Origin: Microbacterium sp. CFH 31415
Lineage (GTDB): Bacteria > Actinomycetota > Actinomycetes > Actinomycetales > Microbacteriaceae
Length of the DNA: 64,000 nucleotides
NCBI RefSeq assembly: GCF_022538185.1
Contig: NZ_JAKYXC010000010.1
Location: forward strand, 124,001 to 188,000
Direction: 5' to 3'
The notes under the pieces were generated by a model. The model was given only the letters and a program-made list of their open reading frames with translations. It was not told the origin of the DNA and did not search any database. The translations under genes and the position numbers were made by a program. Position 1 is the stretch's first letter. Each line of letters opens with the position of its first letter. Positions 17,227-27,100 of the stretch are shown here, in pieces.

Positions 17227-18195
17227 CTACGCCTTCTTCGCCTCGAGCGCCGAGATGAGCTGCGGCACGACCTGGAACAGGTCTCCGACCACGCCGAAGT
17301 CGGCGACCTCGAAGATGGGGGCGTCGGCGTCCTTGTTGATCGCGACGATCGTCTTGGCGGTCTGCATGCCGGCCTTGTGCTGGATCGCGCCCGAGATGCC
17401 GAGCGCGACGTACAGCTGCGGTGCCACCGACACACCGGTCTGCCCGACCTGCGCCGCCTGCGGCACGTAGCCGGCGTCCACCGCCGCGCGCGAGGCGCCC
17501 ACGGCGGCGCCGAGCGCGTCGGCGAGCTGCTCCACGAGCGCGAACTGCTCCTTCGAGCCGAGGCCGCGACCGCCCGACACGACCTTGGCCGCACCGCGCA
17601 GCTCCGGACGCGACGACGACACGACCGCGGCATCCACCGACTCGACCGTCGCCGACTTCCGTCCCGACGGGGTCACCTGAAGGGTCTCGACAGCGGGCGT
17701 GGCGACCGACTCGGCGCGGGCGTCGACCGAGCCCTGACGGATCGTGATGACCGGGGCACCCCACGTCACCGCAGCCTGCACGTTGTACGCGCCGCCGTAG
17801 ACGGAGTGGTGGGCGACCACGCCCTCATCGTCGCGCGAGACGCCGACGGCGTCCACCGCGATCGCCGACCGCGTGCGCGCCGCGTACCGCCCGGCGGCCT
17901 CACGTCCGGTCACCGAGTGCGACACGAGGATCGCGTCGGGGCGCACGAGCGTCGCGGCGGCGTCCAGCGCATCCGCGACCGGCACTACCAGGCCGTCGCC
18001 GGCGGGGGCGACCAGCACGGTACCGGCGCCGAGGGCCGCGGCATCCGTCGCCAGCTTCTCGTCGCCGACCACCAGCGCAACGGGCGTGCCGACCTGCGCG
18101 GCGGCACCCAGCACCTCGGCGGCGGACTTCGCCAGCGCGCCCGAAGGCGTCACGTCGAGCAGGACCAGAATCGAATCTTCAGCAAACGTCATCAC
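17227..18195 (-). CDS. etfA: Electron transfer flavoprotein alpha subunit
   Basis: About 322 residues. The C-terminal FAD-binding half shows [48 protein letters not shown] and [23 protein letters not shown], all hallmarks of EtfA. With EtfB it accepts electrons from acyl-CoA dehydrogenases, which are plentiful in this window. The start is either a GTG at 18195 (better spacing to AAGGG) or the next codon, an ATG at 18192. It lies 10 bp after etfB. Confidence 0.95.
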   Translation of the reverse strand: MMTFAEDSILVLLDVTPSGALAKSAAEVLGAAAQVGTPVALVVGDEKLATDAAALGAGTVLVAPAGDGLVVPVADALDAAATLVRPDAILVSHSVTGREAAGRYAARTRSAIAVDAVGVSRDDEGVVAHHSVYGGAYNVQAAVTWGAPVITIRQGSVDARAESVATPAVETLQVTPSGRKSATVESVDAAVVSSSRPELRGAAKVVSGGRGLGSKEQFALVEQLADALGAAVGASRAAVDAGYVPQAAQVGQTGVSVAPQLYVALGISGAIQHKAGMQTAKTIVAINKDADAPIFEVADFGVVGDLFQVVPQLISALEAKKA

Positions 18196-18205
18196 ACACG
18201 CACCC

Positions 18206-18982
18206 TTACGCGAGCCGGTTCTGGATCAGGAACGCCGCGAGCTTCTCGCCGGCATCGCCCTCGTCGACGATCTTGGTGCCGGCTTCGCGCGGCGGCTTCT
18301 CGGACAGCCCGATCACGATCGACCGCGACGCGTTCGGGTCGTGCGGGTCGATGCCGAGGTCATCGAGCGACAGCGTCTCGAACGGCTTCTTCTTCGCCGC
18401 CATGATCCCCTTGAAGTTGGGGAAGCGGGCGTCGGGCAGCGCCTCGGTGATCGAGATGAGAGCCGGCAGGGCTGTCGACACGCTCATCGTCGCGCCTTCG
18501 ACGGCGCGGGTGCCCGACACGGTGCCCTCGCCGATCTCGACCGAGGTCAGGTAGGTAGCGGCCGGCACGTCGAGGATCTCGGCCACCATGGCGGGGATCA
18601 CGCCGCCCGAGCCGTCCGTCGACTGGTTGCCGGCGATGACCAGATCGAAGCCGGTGCGCTTCACCGCAGCGGCGAGCACCTCTGCCGTCAGGCCCAGGTC
18701 GGCGCCGAGAAGCGCCTCGTCCACGACGTGCACCGCCGACGCGGCGCCCATCGCCAGGCCCTTGCGCACCGTCGACGACGCCGACTCCGGCGTCATCGAC
18801 AGCACCACGACCTCGGTGCCGGGGTCCTTGTCGGCGTACGACAGCGCGACCTCGATCGCCCGCTCGCCGATCTCGTCGAGCACCGCTTCCGATGCCCCGC
18901 GATCCGCCAAGCCGGTCTCCAGCGACAGCTTGCGGTCCCCGTAGGTATCCGGGACTTCCTTGACCAGGACGACGATCCTCAT
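18206..18982 (-). CDS. etfB: Electron transfer flavoprotein beta subunit
   Basis: 258 residues, starting [20 protein letters not shown], with GAGGAG at good spacing. The AMP-binding signature appears around [21 protein letters not shown], and the conserved [19 protein letters not shown] lies near the end. It forms the ETF heterodimer with the downstream etfA product. It is the first gene of a leftward operon etfB-etfA-cytochrome b-MBL. It is divergent from a MarR-family regulator gene across a 241-bp region with a promoter and a palindrome. Confidence 0.95.
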   Translation of the reverse strand: MRIVVLVKEVPDTYGDRKLSLETGLADRGASEAVLDEIGERAIEVALSYADKDPGTEVVVLSMTPESASSTVRKGLAMGAASAVHVVDEALLGADLGLTAEVLAAAVKRTGFDLVIAGNQSTDGSGGVIPAMVAEILDVPAATYLTSVEIGEGTVSGTRAVEGATMSVSTALPALISITEALPDARFPNFKGIMAAKKKPFETLSLDDLGIDPHDPNASRSIVIGLSEKPPREAGTKIVDEGDAGEKLAAFLIQNRLA

Positions 18983-19006
18983 ATCGATCTCCTCACGCTG
19001 GGCACG

Positions 19007-19036
19007 AGTCTAAGACGCGGCGAAGAATGTACCCAA
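19007..19036 (-). promoter_or_regulatory. Promoter of the etf operon
   Basis: On the minus strand TTGGGT (19031-19036) and TAGACT (19007-19012) are separated by 18 bp. The predicted start lies near 19000, about 18 nt before the etfB ATG, leaving room for the GAGGAG ribosome binding site. Confidence 0.5.
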
Positions 19037-19077
19037 TCGAGCGTTGCAGGCAGGTAATGAGTCGCGCAGATCCCCGT

Positions 19078-19093
19078 CAATGTATACACAATG
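19078..19093. promoter_or_regulatory. Imperfect palindrome in the etfB-marR gap
   Basis: CAATGTATACACAATG is a 16-bp imperfect palindrome (6 of 8 positions symmetric) centred on TATA and AT-rich compared with its surroundings. It lies about 40 bp upstream of the etf promoter and 130 bp before the MarR gene, a likely place for the MarR protein to bind. This is positional inference only. Confidence 0.35.
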
Positions 19094-19223
19094 AGCGGAT
19101 TCCGCGGACCGAAGAGTGCGAATCTACCCTGGCGGCGCGGTTGCGCTCGAAGCAAGCCGTCGTCGCACTGAGTGAGCGGAGCGCGCGACTTCTCGCACGC
19201 TACGGTGGAGCGAGGAGGTCGTC

Positions 19224-19760
19224 ATGGCAGCACCCAAGCGTCTTCCGGTCGATCCGATCGCCGAGGCCAAGAGGCAGTGGATCGCGCACGGCTGGGAGCC
19301 CGCCGCATCCGGCATGACCGCGGTCACCTCGATCATCCGCGCGCAGCAGCTGATGTTCGCCCGTATCGATGCGGCGCTCAAGCCCTTCGGCCTCTCGTTC
19401 GCCCGCTACGAGATGCTGCGCCTCCTCGCCTTCACGAGATCGGGACGGATGCCGATGGCCAGCGCCATCGCGCGGCTGCAGGTGCACCCGACCAGCGTCA
19501 CCAACACCGTCGACCGGCTCGCCCGCGACGGCCTGGTGACGCGGGAGCCACACCCGATCGACGGCCGCGCGGCGATGCTGGTCATCACGTCCGCCGGACT
19601 GGATCTCGTGGAGGACGCCACCGTCGCGCTCAACGAGAACGTGTTCGAGGACGTCGGCCTCACCGACGACGACACCGCCGAACTCGTGCGGATCATCGCA
19701 CGCTTCCGCAAGGACTCCGGCGACTTCACCGACCCGCGCCCGCAGCCCGATCCCCTGTAA
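19224..19760 (+). CDS. MarR-family transcriptional regulator
   Basis: 178 residues. The winged-helix core is recognisable: RYEMLRLLAFTRSGRMPMA, the recognition helix LQVHPTSVTNTVDRLARDGLV and the wing REPHPIDGRAAMLVIT. An N-terminal extension of about 30 residues precedes the first dimerisation helix. GAGGAGG precedes the ATG. It is divergent from the etf operon and tail to tail (6 bp) with the enoyl-CoA hydratase gene, so it may control the etf genes, the fatty/branched acyl-CoA genes or itself. Ligand unknown. Confidence 0.85.
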   Translation: MAAPKRLPVDPIAEAKRQWIAHGWEPAASGMTAVTSIIRAQQLMFARIDAALKPFGLSFARYEMLRLLAFTRSGRMPMASAIARLQVHPTSVTNTVDRLARDGLVTREPHPIDGRAAMLVITSAGLDLVEDATVALNENVFEDVGLTDDDTAELVRIIARFRKDSGDFTDPRPQPDPL

Positions 19761-19766
19761 CCAGGC

Positions 19767-20543
19767 TCAGCGCCCCTGGAAGTCCGGCGCGCGCTTCTCG
19801 CGGAACGCCGCCATCCCCTCTTTCTGGTCCGCGGTGTCGAACAGGCTCGCGAAGACATGGCGCTCGAGGCGCAGCCCTTCGGCGAGCGGCACCTCCATGG
19901 CGGCGTCGAGCGTGGCCTTGGCCGCATACAGCGACGGCAGCGACTTCGACGCGATCGTCTCGGCCGTCTTCGCGGCTTCGTCGAGCAGGTCTGCGACCGG
20001 GACGACGCGCGAGACGAGTCCCGAGCGCTCGGCCTCCGCAGCATCCATCATCCGACCGGTCAGGATCAGCTCTGCCGCCTTGTAGTAGCCGACCGCGCGG
20101 ATGAGCCGCTGCGATCCGCCCATGCCCGGGATTACCCCGAGGTTGATCTCCGGCTGGCCGAACTTGGCGTTGTCGGCGGCCAGGATGATGTCGCACATCA
20201 TCGCGAGCTCGCAGCCGCCGCCCAGGGCATAGCCCGACACCGCCGCGATGACCGGTGTGCGCACGGCCGCGAACTGCGCCCAGCCGCCGAAGTGGTCGCC
20301 CATCAGCATCTCGAGCCCGTTCTTGGACTCCATCTCCTTGATGTCGGCGCCCGCGGCGAACGCGCGCTCGGATCCGGTGAGCACGATCGCGCCGATGTTC
20401 TCATCTGAATCGAAGTCGGATGCCGCGGCCACGACATCGCGCATCGTCTGCGTGTTGAGGGCGTTGAGCGCCTCGGGACGGTTGAGGGTGATCCAGCCCA
20501 CGCGTCCGCGCGTCTCGACCAGGATCGTCTCGTACTCGGCCAT
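19767..20543 (-). CDS. Enoyl-CoA hydratase
   Basis: 258 residues. The crotonase fold is clear, with oxyanion-hole motifs [11 protein letters not shown] and [16 protein letters not shown]. Both catalytic glutamates are present (CELA and [13 protein letters not shown]), so it should be an active hydratase converting trans-2-enoyl-CoA to 3-hydroxyacyl-CoA. Next to mmsB and an acyl-CoA dehydrogenase it probably hydrates methacrylyl-CoA in valine breakdown or serves general beta-oxidation. The ATG at 20543 replaces a longer unsupported frame. Confidence 0.9.
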   Translation of the reverse strand: MAEYETILVETRGRVGWITLNRPEALNALNTQTMRDVVAAASDFDSDENIGAIVLTGSERAFAAGADIKEMESKNGLEMLMGDHFGGWAQFAAVRTPVIAAVSGYALGGGCELAMMCDIILAADNAKFGQPEINLGVIPGMGGSQRLIRAVGYYKAAELILTGRMMDAAEAERSGLVSRVVPVADLLDEAAKTAETIASKSLPSLYAAKATLDAAMEVPLAEGLRLERHVFASLFDTADQKEGMAAFREKRAPDFQGR

Positions 20544-20580
20544 CGTTGCCCGCTTTCGTCTCAGGGTCGTGATCATTCCA

Positions 20581-20647
20581 CCAGAACAGGGGATCTGCCG
20601 AGGACAGGACGATTCCGCGCGGATCGTCCTGCGTGCGCCAGAACAGG
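20581..20647. repeat. Intergenic direct and inverted repeat
   Basis: CCAGAACAGG occurs at 20581-20590 and again at 20638-20647. Between the copies, CAGGACGAT (20605-20613) pairs with ATCGTCCTG (20623-20631) around a 9-base loop. The structure fills the gap between mmsB and the hydratase gene. It looks like an extragenic palindromic element or a processing hairpin; it has no T-run. Confidence 0.4.
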
Positions 20648-20667
20648 AGATTCGGGCGCAGCCGGGG

Positions 20668-21573
20668 TCAGTCGGACTCGGCTCGGATCGTGTTGATGAT
20701 GCCCGAGAAGTCCTGGCCTGCGCCGGGGCCGTCGGCGAACCCCTGGTAGATGCGGCGCGCGAGCATGCCCATCTGCGCCTCGACACCCGTGGACACGATC
20801 GCGTGCTCGGCGAGACCGAGGTCCTTCGACATGAGCGCACCCGCGAAGCCGGGCTGGTAGTCGCGGTTCGCGGGGCTCGTGGGCACCGGCCCCGGCACCG
20901 GGCAGTTCGTCGTGAGCGCCCAGCACTGACCCGACGCGTTGGAGGCGACGTCGAACAGCGCCTGGTGCGAGAGGCCGAGCCGCTCCCCCAGCACGAACGC
21001 CTCGGCGACGGCGATCTGCGAGACGGCGAGGATCATGTTGTTGCAGACCTTGGCGGCCTGGCCGAGCCCTGCTCCGCCGCAGTGCACGATGCGTCGGCCC
21101 ATCGCCTCCAGCACCGGGCGCGCCGTCTCGAAGTCGTCGTCGCTTCCGCCGACCATGAAGGCGAGCGTCGCGTTCTCGGCGCCGACCACGCCTCCAGAGA
21201 CGGGGGCGTCGAGCGACCGGTGCCCTGCGGCTTCGGCGAGCGCGTGCGCGGCCCGCGCCTCGTCGACCGCGATGGTCGACGAGTCGATGAACAGCGTCCC
21301 GGGGACTGCGACGTCGAGCAGACCCTGTGCACCGTCGACACCGCGGTAGGCGTCGAGCACCTGCGCGCCCGACTGGAACATCGTGATCACGATCTCGGCG
21401 CGGGCCGTCGTAACGGCGGCCGGTCCTGACTCGGCGACAGGGAGGCCGCCCTGGGCCGCGGCATCCATCGCGCCCTGGAAGACGTCGAAGCCGACGACCT
21501 CGTGACCTGCGCTGGCGAGGTTGCGGGCCATGGGGAGGCCCATGTGCCCGAGTCCGAGGAAGGCGATGCGCAT
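20668..21573 (-). CDS. mmsB: 3-Hydroxyisobutyrate dehydrogenase
   Basis: 301 residues. It has the NAD-binding motif [14 protein letters not shown] at the start, the substrate loop [22 protein letters not shown] and the catalytic lysine in [14 protein letters not shown]. It oxidises 3-hydroxyisobutyrate to methylmalonate semialdehyde in valine degradation. The ATG at 21573 is 1 nt after the stop of the acyl-CoA dehydrogenase, so the two are coupled. mmsA is not in the window. Confidence 0.9.
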   Translation of the reverse strand: MRIAFLGLGHMGLPMARNLASAGHEVVGFDVFQGAMDAAAQGGLPVAESGPAAVTTARAEIVITMFQSGAQVLDAYRGVDGAQGLLDVAVPGTLFIDSSTIAVDEARAAHALAEAAGHRSLDAPVSGGVVGAENATLAFMVGGSDDDFETARPVLEAMGRRIVHCGGAGLGQAAKVCNNMILAVSQIAVAEAFVLGERLGLSHQALFDVASNASGQCWALTTNCPVPGPVPTSPANRDYQPGFAGALMSKDLGLAEHAIVSTGVEAQMGMLARRIYQGFADGPGAGQDFSGIINTIRAESD

Positions 21574-21574
21574 G

Positions 21575-22738
21575 TCAGGCTCCCAGCAGTTCGCGGCCGA
21601 TGATGACACGCATGATCTCGTTCGTCCCCTCGAGGATCTGGTGGACCCGGAGGTCGCGCACGACCTTCTCGATGCCGTAGTCGTGCAGGTACCCGTAGCC
21701 GCCGTGCAGCTGCAGCGCCTCGTTCGCGATGCGGAATCCGGCGTCGGTCGCGTAGCGCTTGGCCATCGCGCACTGCATCGAGGCGTCGGGGGCCTTCGCG
21801 TCCAGCGCGGCCGCCGCGTCGCGCACCAGAGCCCGCGCCGCGCGCAGCTCGGTCGCGAGATCGGCGAGCGTGAAGACCACGGACTGCTTCTCAGCCAGGG
21901 GCTCGCCGAACGTGAAGCGCTCGTGCACGTAGGCGATGGCACGGTCGAGCGCCCACCGCGCACCGCCCAGCGAGCACGCGGCGATGTTGATGCGACCGCC
22001 GTCGAGGGCCGACATCGCGATCTTGAAGCCCTGCCCCTCGCTGCCGAGCAGGTTCGCGGCCGGCACGCGGACCTCGTCGAGGATGACCTGGCGCGTCGGC
22101 TGGGCGTTCCAGCCCATCTTCTTCTCGTTCGCGCCGAACGACAGGCCGGCGGCGTCGGCGGGCACGAGGAAGGCCGAGATGCCGCGCGCCCCCGGGTCGC
22201 CCGTGCGCGCCATGACGATGTAGACGGATGCCTCGCCCGCGCCGGAGATGAACTGCTTGACGCCCGTCAGCACGAACTCGTCGCCGTCGCGGATCGCGCT
22301 CGTGGTGATGGCGGCGGCATCGGAGCCGGCGCCGGGCTCGGTGAGGCAGTAGCTGCCGAAGCCGTTCATCGCGGTGAGCAGCGGCAGCCACTCCTGTCGC
22401 TGGGCGTCGGTGCCATAGGTGTCGATCATCCAGGCGACCATGTTGTGGATGGAGATGTACGCGGCGATCGCGGGGTCGCCGACGGCGAGCTGCTCGAAGA
22501 TGGCGGCGGCGTCGGAGCGCGCGAGGCCTGTGCCGCCGACGTCTTCGCGCACGTAGATGCCGCCGAGCCCGAGCTCGCCGGCGCGACGCAGCGTCTCGCG
22601 CGGGAAGTGCTTCTGCTCGTCCCACTCGAGAGCGTGCGGCGTCAGCTCGGCGGCCGCGAAGTCGCGGACGGCGTCGATGACCGCGGCACGTTCGTCGGGC
22701 GACAGGGCGGTGGACGGGGTGGTGATCGTCATGGACAT
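21575..22738 (-). CDS. Acyl-CoA dehydrogenase, probably isobutyryl-CoA-type
   Basis: 387 residues. FAD and substrate motifs include YCLTEPGAGSDAAAI, the conserved segment GRINIAACSLGGARWALD and the catalytic-glutamate segment HQILEGTNEIMR. With the mmsB gene 1 nt downstream, the likely substrate is isobutyryl-CoA, giving methacrylyl-CoA, which the nearby hydratase can use. Electrons would go to the EtfAB pair encoded 3 kb away. The start MSMTI is preceded by GGAGC. A strong -10 (TAAAAT) and two palindromes lie upstream. Confidence 0.88.
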   Translation of the reverse strand: MSMTITTPSTALSPDERAAVIDAVRDFAAAELTPHALEWDEQKHFPRETLRRAGELGLGGIYVREDVGGTGLARSDAAAIFEQLAVGDPAIAAYISIHNMVAWMIDTYGTDAQRQEWLPLLTAMNGFGSYCLTEPGAGSDAAAITTSAIRDGDEFVLTGVKQFISGAGEASVYIVMARTGDPGARGISAFLVPADAAGLSFGANEKKMGWNAQPTRQVILDEVRVPAANLLGSEGQGFKIAMSALDGGRINIAACSLGGARWALDRAIAYVHERFTFGEPLAEKQSVVFTLADLATELRAARALVRDAAAALDAKAPDASMQCAMAKRYATDAGFRIANEALQLHGGYGYLHDYGIEKVVRDLRVHQILEGTNEIMRVIIGRELLGA

Positions 22739-22802
22739 CGTTGCTCCTTCGGCCTCACCGGACGCCTTCGTGGGGCATCCTGATGAAAGTCACCGTGCCT
22801 TC

Positions 22803-22838
22803 ATTGGCACGTTGCCGATTTTACATGGACTTCCATGT
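22803..22838 (-). promoter_or_regulatory. Promoter with two overlapping palindromes upstream of the acyl-CoA dehydrogenase
   Basis: On the minus strand TAAAAT (22823-22818) is a near-consensus -10. Two palindromes overlap it: ACATGGA-CT-TCCATGT (22823-22838, one mismatch in the outer eight) covering the -10/spacer side, and ATTGGCA-CGT-TGCCGAT (22803-22819) covering the start side. Such placement fits repression by a TetR- or GntR-type regulator of the branched-chain acyl-CoA genes. The regulator is not identified. Confidence 0.5.
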
Positions 22839-22878
22839 ATCTGCGAGGGAGACCGCGTTTCGGTCTCCCTCGCCGTCT

Positions 22879-23211
22879 TCACTCGCCCCAGGGAGCGAAC
22901 GCGCGCAGCTCGATCTGACCGTTGCGGGCCATCGGATGCCGCGACGCGATGTCGATCGCCTCGTCCAGGTTCTCGACATCGAGGATGTCGAAGCCCAGGA
23001 TCACTTCGCTCGTCTCCGCGAACGGCCCCCGCGTCGTGAGCACCTTGCCGCCGCGCACGCGGACGACGGTGGAGTCGCTCGGCGGCGCGAGCACCTCGCC
23101 GATCACCCGCTTGCCGCTCGCGTCGAGCGGGTCCACCCACAGGTCGATGTCGGACTGGTCCTGCTCGGAATCGGGCTGAGAGTCGCTGACGACGAACATC
23201 ATGAATTTCAT
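22879..23211 (-). CDS. YCII-related (DGPF-type) protein
   Basis: 110 residues, starting MKFMMFVVSDS, with AAGGA at good spacing. The LTTRGPFAETSEVILGFDILD segment and the GQIELRAF ending are typical of the YCII/DGPF family, small ferredoxin-like-fold proteins often encoded beside ECF sigma factors. Here no sigma factor is adjacent. The biochemical role is unknown. The longer frame upstream (to 23283) lacks similarity and is not used. Confidence 0.8.
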   Translation of the reverse strand: MKFMMFVVSDSQPDSEQDQSDIDLWVDPLDASGKRVIGEVLAPPSDSTVVRVRGGKVLTTRGPFAETSEVILGFDILDVENLDEAIDIASRHPMARNGQIELRAFAPWGE

Positions 23212-23341
23212 GATCTGATCCTTCCGTGACGGGGAGGCCTCACACCACCCTCCCTCCAGGCGTCGTACGAGCGCGGGGCGCATCGACGATTCCGCACAGA
23301 AGTTCTTCGTCCGCAGACGTCGCGTGCGGCATCCTCAGATC

Positions 23342-23809
23342 ATGAGACGGATGCTGCGCCCCCTCTCCGCCCTCTGCATCGGCGTCGCCGCGGCCGGGCT
23401 GACCGCGTGCGGGGGCGAACTGATCCAGCAGGAGCAGTGCGTCGACTGGGTCTGGTTCGAGACGCCCCTCGACGCCGCGGACGACGCGCACGCGGTCGCG
23501 ATCGGGCGGGTCACCGGCCAAGCGGGCACGGTGTCGAGCTACGGCGAGACGTCGAACGTCTGGACCTTCGAAGTCGAGGAGTGGGTCGCCGGGGACGGTG
23601 CCGACGTGATCGAAGTCGTCTCGCTCCCCCGCACGTGCGAGACCGGAAGCCCCTACCCCGACGGCGACCCGCTCGACACCGACGCCGACGTCATGGTCTT
23701 CCTTCGCCAGCAGGACGCCGACTCCGCCCAGACGATCACCGGACTGCAGGGCGTGATCCGCGGGGACGGGGCTGCCGAGGTGCCCGACGCCTGGCCGGAC
23801 GAACCCTGA
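23342..23809 (+). CDS. Putative lipoprotein
   Basis: 155 residues. An N-terminal signal peptide (RRMLRPLSALCIGVAAAG) ends in a lipobox LTAC with the lipidated cysteine at 23, so the mature protein is probably attached to the outer face of the membrane. The remainder is acidic and holds four further cysteines or so, and no known domain is recognised (VAIGRVTGQAGTVSSYG and VWTFEVEEWVAGDG suggest a small beta-rich fold). Homologous-looking actinobacterial proteins carry the same VWTF-VEEW-G pattern, but I know no function. Confidence 0.7.
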   Translation: MRRMLRPLSALCIGVAAAGLTACGGELIQQEQCVDWVWFETPLDAADDAHAVAIGRVTGQAGTVSSYGETSNVWTFEVEEWVAGDGADVIEVVSLPRTCETGSPYPDGDPLDTDADVMVFLRQQDADSAQTITGLQGVIRGDGAAEVPDAWPDEP

Positions 23810-23811
23810 GC

Positions 23812-23985
23812 TCAGAGGCTCTCGAGGACTCCCGCGCCGAACACGACCGCAGCGGCTGCGGCGACGGCGGCGAGCGCGACACCCACGATCACTACGACGA
23901 GGATGTTGCCCGCCACCGTCAGCAGCAGGGCGCCCGCGGTCGAGAGTCCGTGGCGCGTGGTCTGGATCGGAGAGGTCGCGGTCAC
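23812..23985 (-). CDS. Small membrane protein (57 aa)
   Basis: GTG at 23985 opens a 57-codon frame: a polar N-terminus (TATSPIQTTRHGLS) followed by two closely spaced hydrophobic segments (about 18-34 and 35-52) rich in Val, Ala, Leu and Gly. It is too short for many gene callers. TAGCGT ends exactly 7 nt before the GTG, the same arrangement as at 10623, indicating a leaderless message. Its stop lies 2 bp from the lipoprotein stop on the other strand. No family is recognised. Confidence 0.55.
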   Translation of the reverse strand: MTATSPIQTTRHGLSTAGALLLTVAGNILVVVIVGVALAAVAAAAAVVFGAGVLESL

Positions 23986-24078
23986 CTCATCGACGCTACG
24001 GACGCGGCTTTCCGCGCGCGTCCGCCGCAGGTCGCACCGGGGTCAGCCTCGAGGATGACTTCCTGACACCGGGTCGCG

Positions 24079-24145
24079 TTTCGTCTCGTCGCTCCGCTCC
24101 TCGCTCAACGACCCGCGGAGGGACGAACTCCCCGCGGGTCGTTGA
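24079..24145. terminator. Intergenic repeat with a 14-bp perfect stem downstream of the amylopullulanase gene
   Basis: TCAACGACCCGCGG (24105-24118) and CCGCGGGTCGTTGA (24132-24145) form a perfect 14-bp stem with a 13-base loop, 16 bp after the stop of the amylopullulanase gene. The flanking 24079-24104 (CGTTTCGTCTCGTCG... type) joins the stem to a sequence pattern I recall as a common intergenic repeat in Microbacteriaceae. It probably ends transcription from the right. There is no T-run, as is common in high-GC genomes. Confidence 0.6.
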
Positions 24146-24160
24146 AAGCACTGAGCTCGG

Positions 24161-27100
24161 TCAGTGGATGAGCACTGGCACCGGCACCACAGCTCGGGAG
24201 TCCTTGTACCCGGTCGCGCCGTCGAACGAGGTGCGCAGCAGGTGCACGCCTCGGCTCAGCGTCGGCAGCGTGACGCGCACGGTGCCCTTCGCCGCCGCGG
24301 TCAGCTGAACCGTCGCGATGACCTTCCCGCCGTCGGTTACCGTCACGGTGCCGACCGGCGCTGTGCCGTCGGCGGCCACGACCTTGCCGACGACCTTGAC
24401 CGTCGAGCCGTGCTTGGCGACGAGCTTGTCGGGCGCAGCGAGCACCGCGGTGCGCACGTCCTCCTTGTCGACGAGCACGGCCACCGAGCGGGCGGGCACG
24501 GTGAGGGCGCCGGTCGCGGCATCCCACGTCGTCGTCTTCACCACGGCATCCGAGCCGTTCGCCTGCGCGGCGGTGAGGGCGAACCCGCGTCCGGCGAGGT
24601 CGGGCAGCGTCTGGGTCGTCGCTTCGGGCGACGCGTTGAACACCACCAGGGCACCCTCGAGCTCACGGTCGACGTTCTCACCCACGAGGTCGTCGATCAG
24701 CATCACGACCACGCCGGGCGTGGCATCCGGTCCGCTGTTCGGGAACGACACCTTCTCCTTGATCAGATCGGCTGAGCCGAGCCGCAGCAGGCCGACTTCC
24801 TCGCGGATGCGGAGCAGATCGAGAGCGGATGCCTCGGCCGCGGCGATGTCGGAGGCGCCGGGCTTGAGCGCCGGGTTCTCGAGCAGCGGCTTCATGAACG
24901 ACCATTTGGCCTCGTTGTCGGCCTTGCGGGGCAGGCCGGACCCGAAGGTCGACTCCTGACCGGTCCAGTCGATCCGGTTGAACCAGTCGCCCGAGTTGTA
25001 GCTGTTGCGGTCGAGCGACTTCGAGCGCAGCAGCTCGGTGCCGGCGTGCCAGAACGACGGCGTCTGTGAGAACGCGGTCGTCGCGAGCGACAGCGTGTTC
25101 ATGCGCACGCGGTCCGCCATCGACGTGTCGACCGGGAGCTTGAAGACCTGGTGGTCGTACAGCGTCTCGTTGTCGTGCGCGTCGACGTAGGTGATGACCT
25201 CGTCCGGCTGGTCGGCATACCCCGCCGGCGAGCCGTTGTAGTCGAACTGATCGCCCGCCTTCACGGTGCCGTCCGAGGCCGTCATCTCGAAGTCGCGGAG
25301 GTTGCCCGCGAGCCCGAGCTTCACCAGATCGGTCTTGCGCGCGAGATCGCCCGCGGGGTCGCCCGGCACGTCCGGTCGACCGTTCGGGTCGGTGAACAGG
25401 CCGGTGCCGAAGCCCTGGTAGAAGATGGATGCGCCGTCGACCGGGCTGCCGCCGTGCACGGCGTCACGCAGCCGGTCGCTGAACGTTCCGATGCCGGTGC
25501 CGCCGAGCTGCCCCTGCGTCGCCTGCTCGAAGAGGGCGTTGTTCGCGACCTCGCCGAAGTTCCAGCCCTCGCCATAGAGGTAGATCGCCTTGCCGTCGAC
25601 GCCGTCCTTCTTGAGCGTGAGCACATCGAGCGCCGCCCGGATCGCGAGCATGTTCTCCTTCGAGTGGTGCCCCATCAGGTCGAAGCGGAAGCCGTCGACC
25701 TTGTAGTCGCGGGCCCAGGTGACGACCGAGTCGACCATGAGCTTCTGCGCGACCTGGTGCTCGGTCGCCACGTTCTGGCAGCACGTCGAGGTCTCGACCT
25801 TCCCCGCGAGGTTCAGGCGGTGGTAGTACCCCGGCACGACCTTGTCGAGCACCGACTTGGCGTCCTGGCCGGACTGGGCGGTGTGGTTGTACACCTCGTC
25901 GAGCACGACCTGCAGGTCCATGCTGTGCAGCGCGCCGACCATCTCACGGAACTCGTGCACGCGCGCCCCGCCCTCGGGGTCGACGGCGTACGAGCCCTCA
26001 GGCGCGGAGTAGTGGTACGGGTCGTAGCCCCAGTTGAAGCCGTCGGCGTCGATCACCCCGGCGATGCAGGCCTGCTGCTCCTCGCTTCCCGGGCCCATCG
26101 AGGCCAGATCGCAGTCAGGCACAGCCTGGACGGCGCGGTCCTCCTCGATCGACGCGATGTCGAACGACGGCAGCAGGTGCACCGTGTTGATGCCCGCGTC
26201 GGCGAGCTGGCGAAGCTGCTTCGTACCCGCGCTGTCGCGCGTGAAGGCGCGGTACGTGCCGCGCTCGGCAGCCGGCACCGTCTCGTCGGTGATCGAGAAG
26301 TCGCGGATGTGCAGCTCGTAGATCGCCCGGTCGACCGGGCGGTCGATGACCGGCGCCTTCGTCTTCTCCCACTGCTTGGGCTTCCACGACTTGTCGTTCA
26401 GGTCGATCGCGACCGAGCGCTCGGAGTTGAGGGTCAGCCCGACCGAGTACGGGTCGGTCACGACATTCGTCTCGATCTCACCGGTGGAGGGGGCGAAGAC
26501 CTTCAGCTCCCACAGGAACTCGTCGCCCTTGAGCGACTTCGCGCCCGAGACCGTCCAGACACCGGATGCCGCATCCCACGTCGCCTCGTGACGGGTGGGG
26601 TCGCCGTCGGTGCCGGCATCCCACGTCAGCAGCGTCGCCTGCTGCGCGGTCGGAGCCCACAGGCGGAACGTCGGCTTACCTGCCTTGAACGAGACGCCGA
26701 GCGCCGCGTCGGCGACCGCGTCGGCATACAGGTCGTCGAGGACGCCCGGGATCTGCATGCCGGTGTAGGCCTTCAGGGCGCCGGCGGCGTCGCGCTGCGA
26801 CACCATGAGCTGGCCCTTCAGGAGGGCGGCCGCGTCTCCCTCCACGCGCAGCGCGACGAAGCCTGCGAGTGCGGGGAACTTCTTCTTCTGCTCGGCGGTG
26901 AGGCCGCCGTCGATGCGGGTGAGGTCGATCGCATCGCCGCCGCTGATCTCGCCATCGGTGAGGACCAGCGATGCCTCGTCCGAGGCATGCAGCTGCCAGG
27001 TCGCGTCAGCGGCGGTCGAACCCAGGTCGGCCGGCCACGCGATGGTCTCGGCGTCGATCCAGTGCGCGCGGAGCTCACCGGTGCCGACGAGCGGGGGGTC

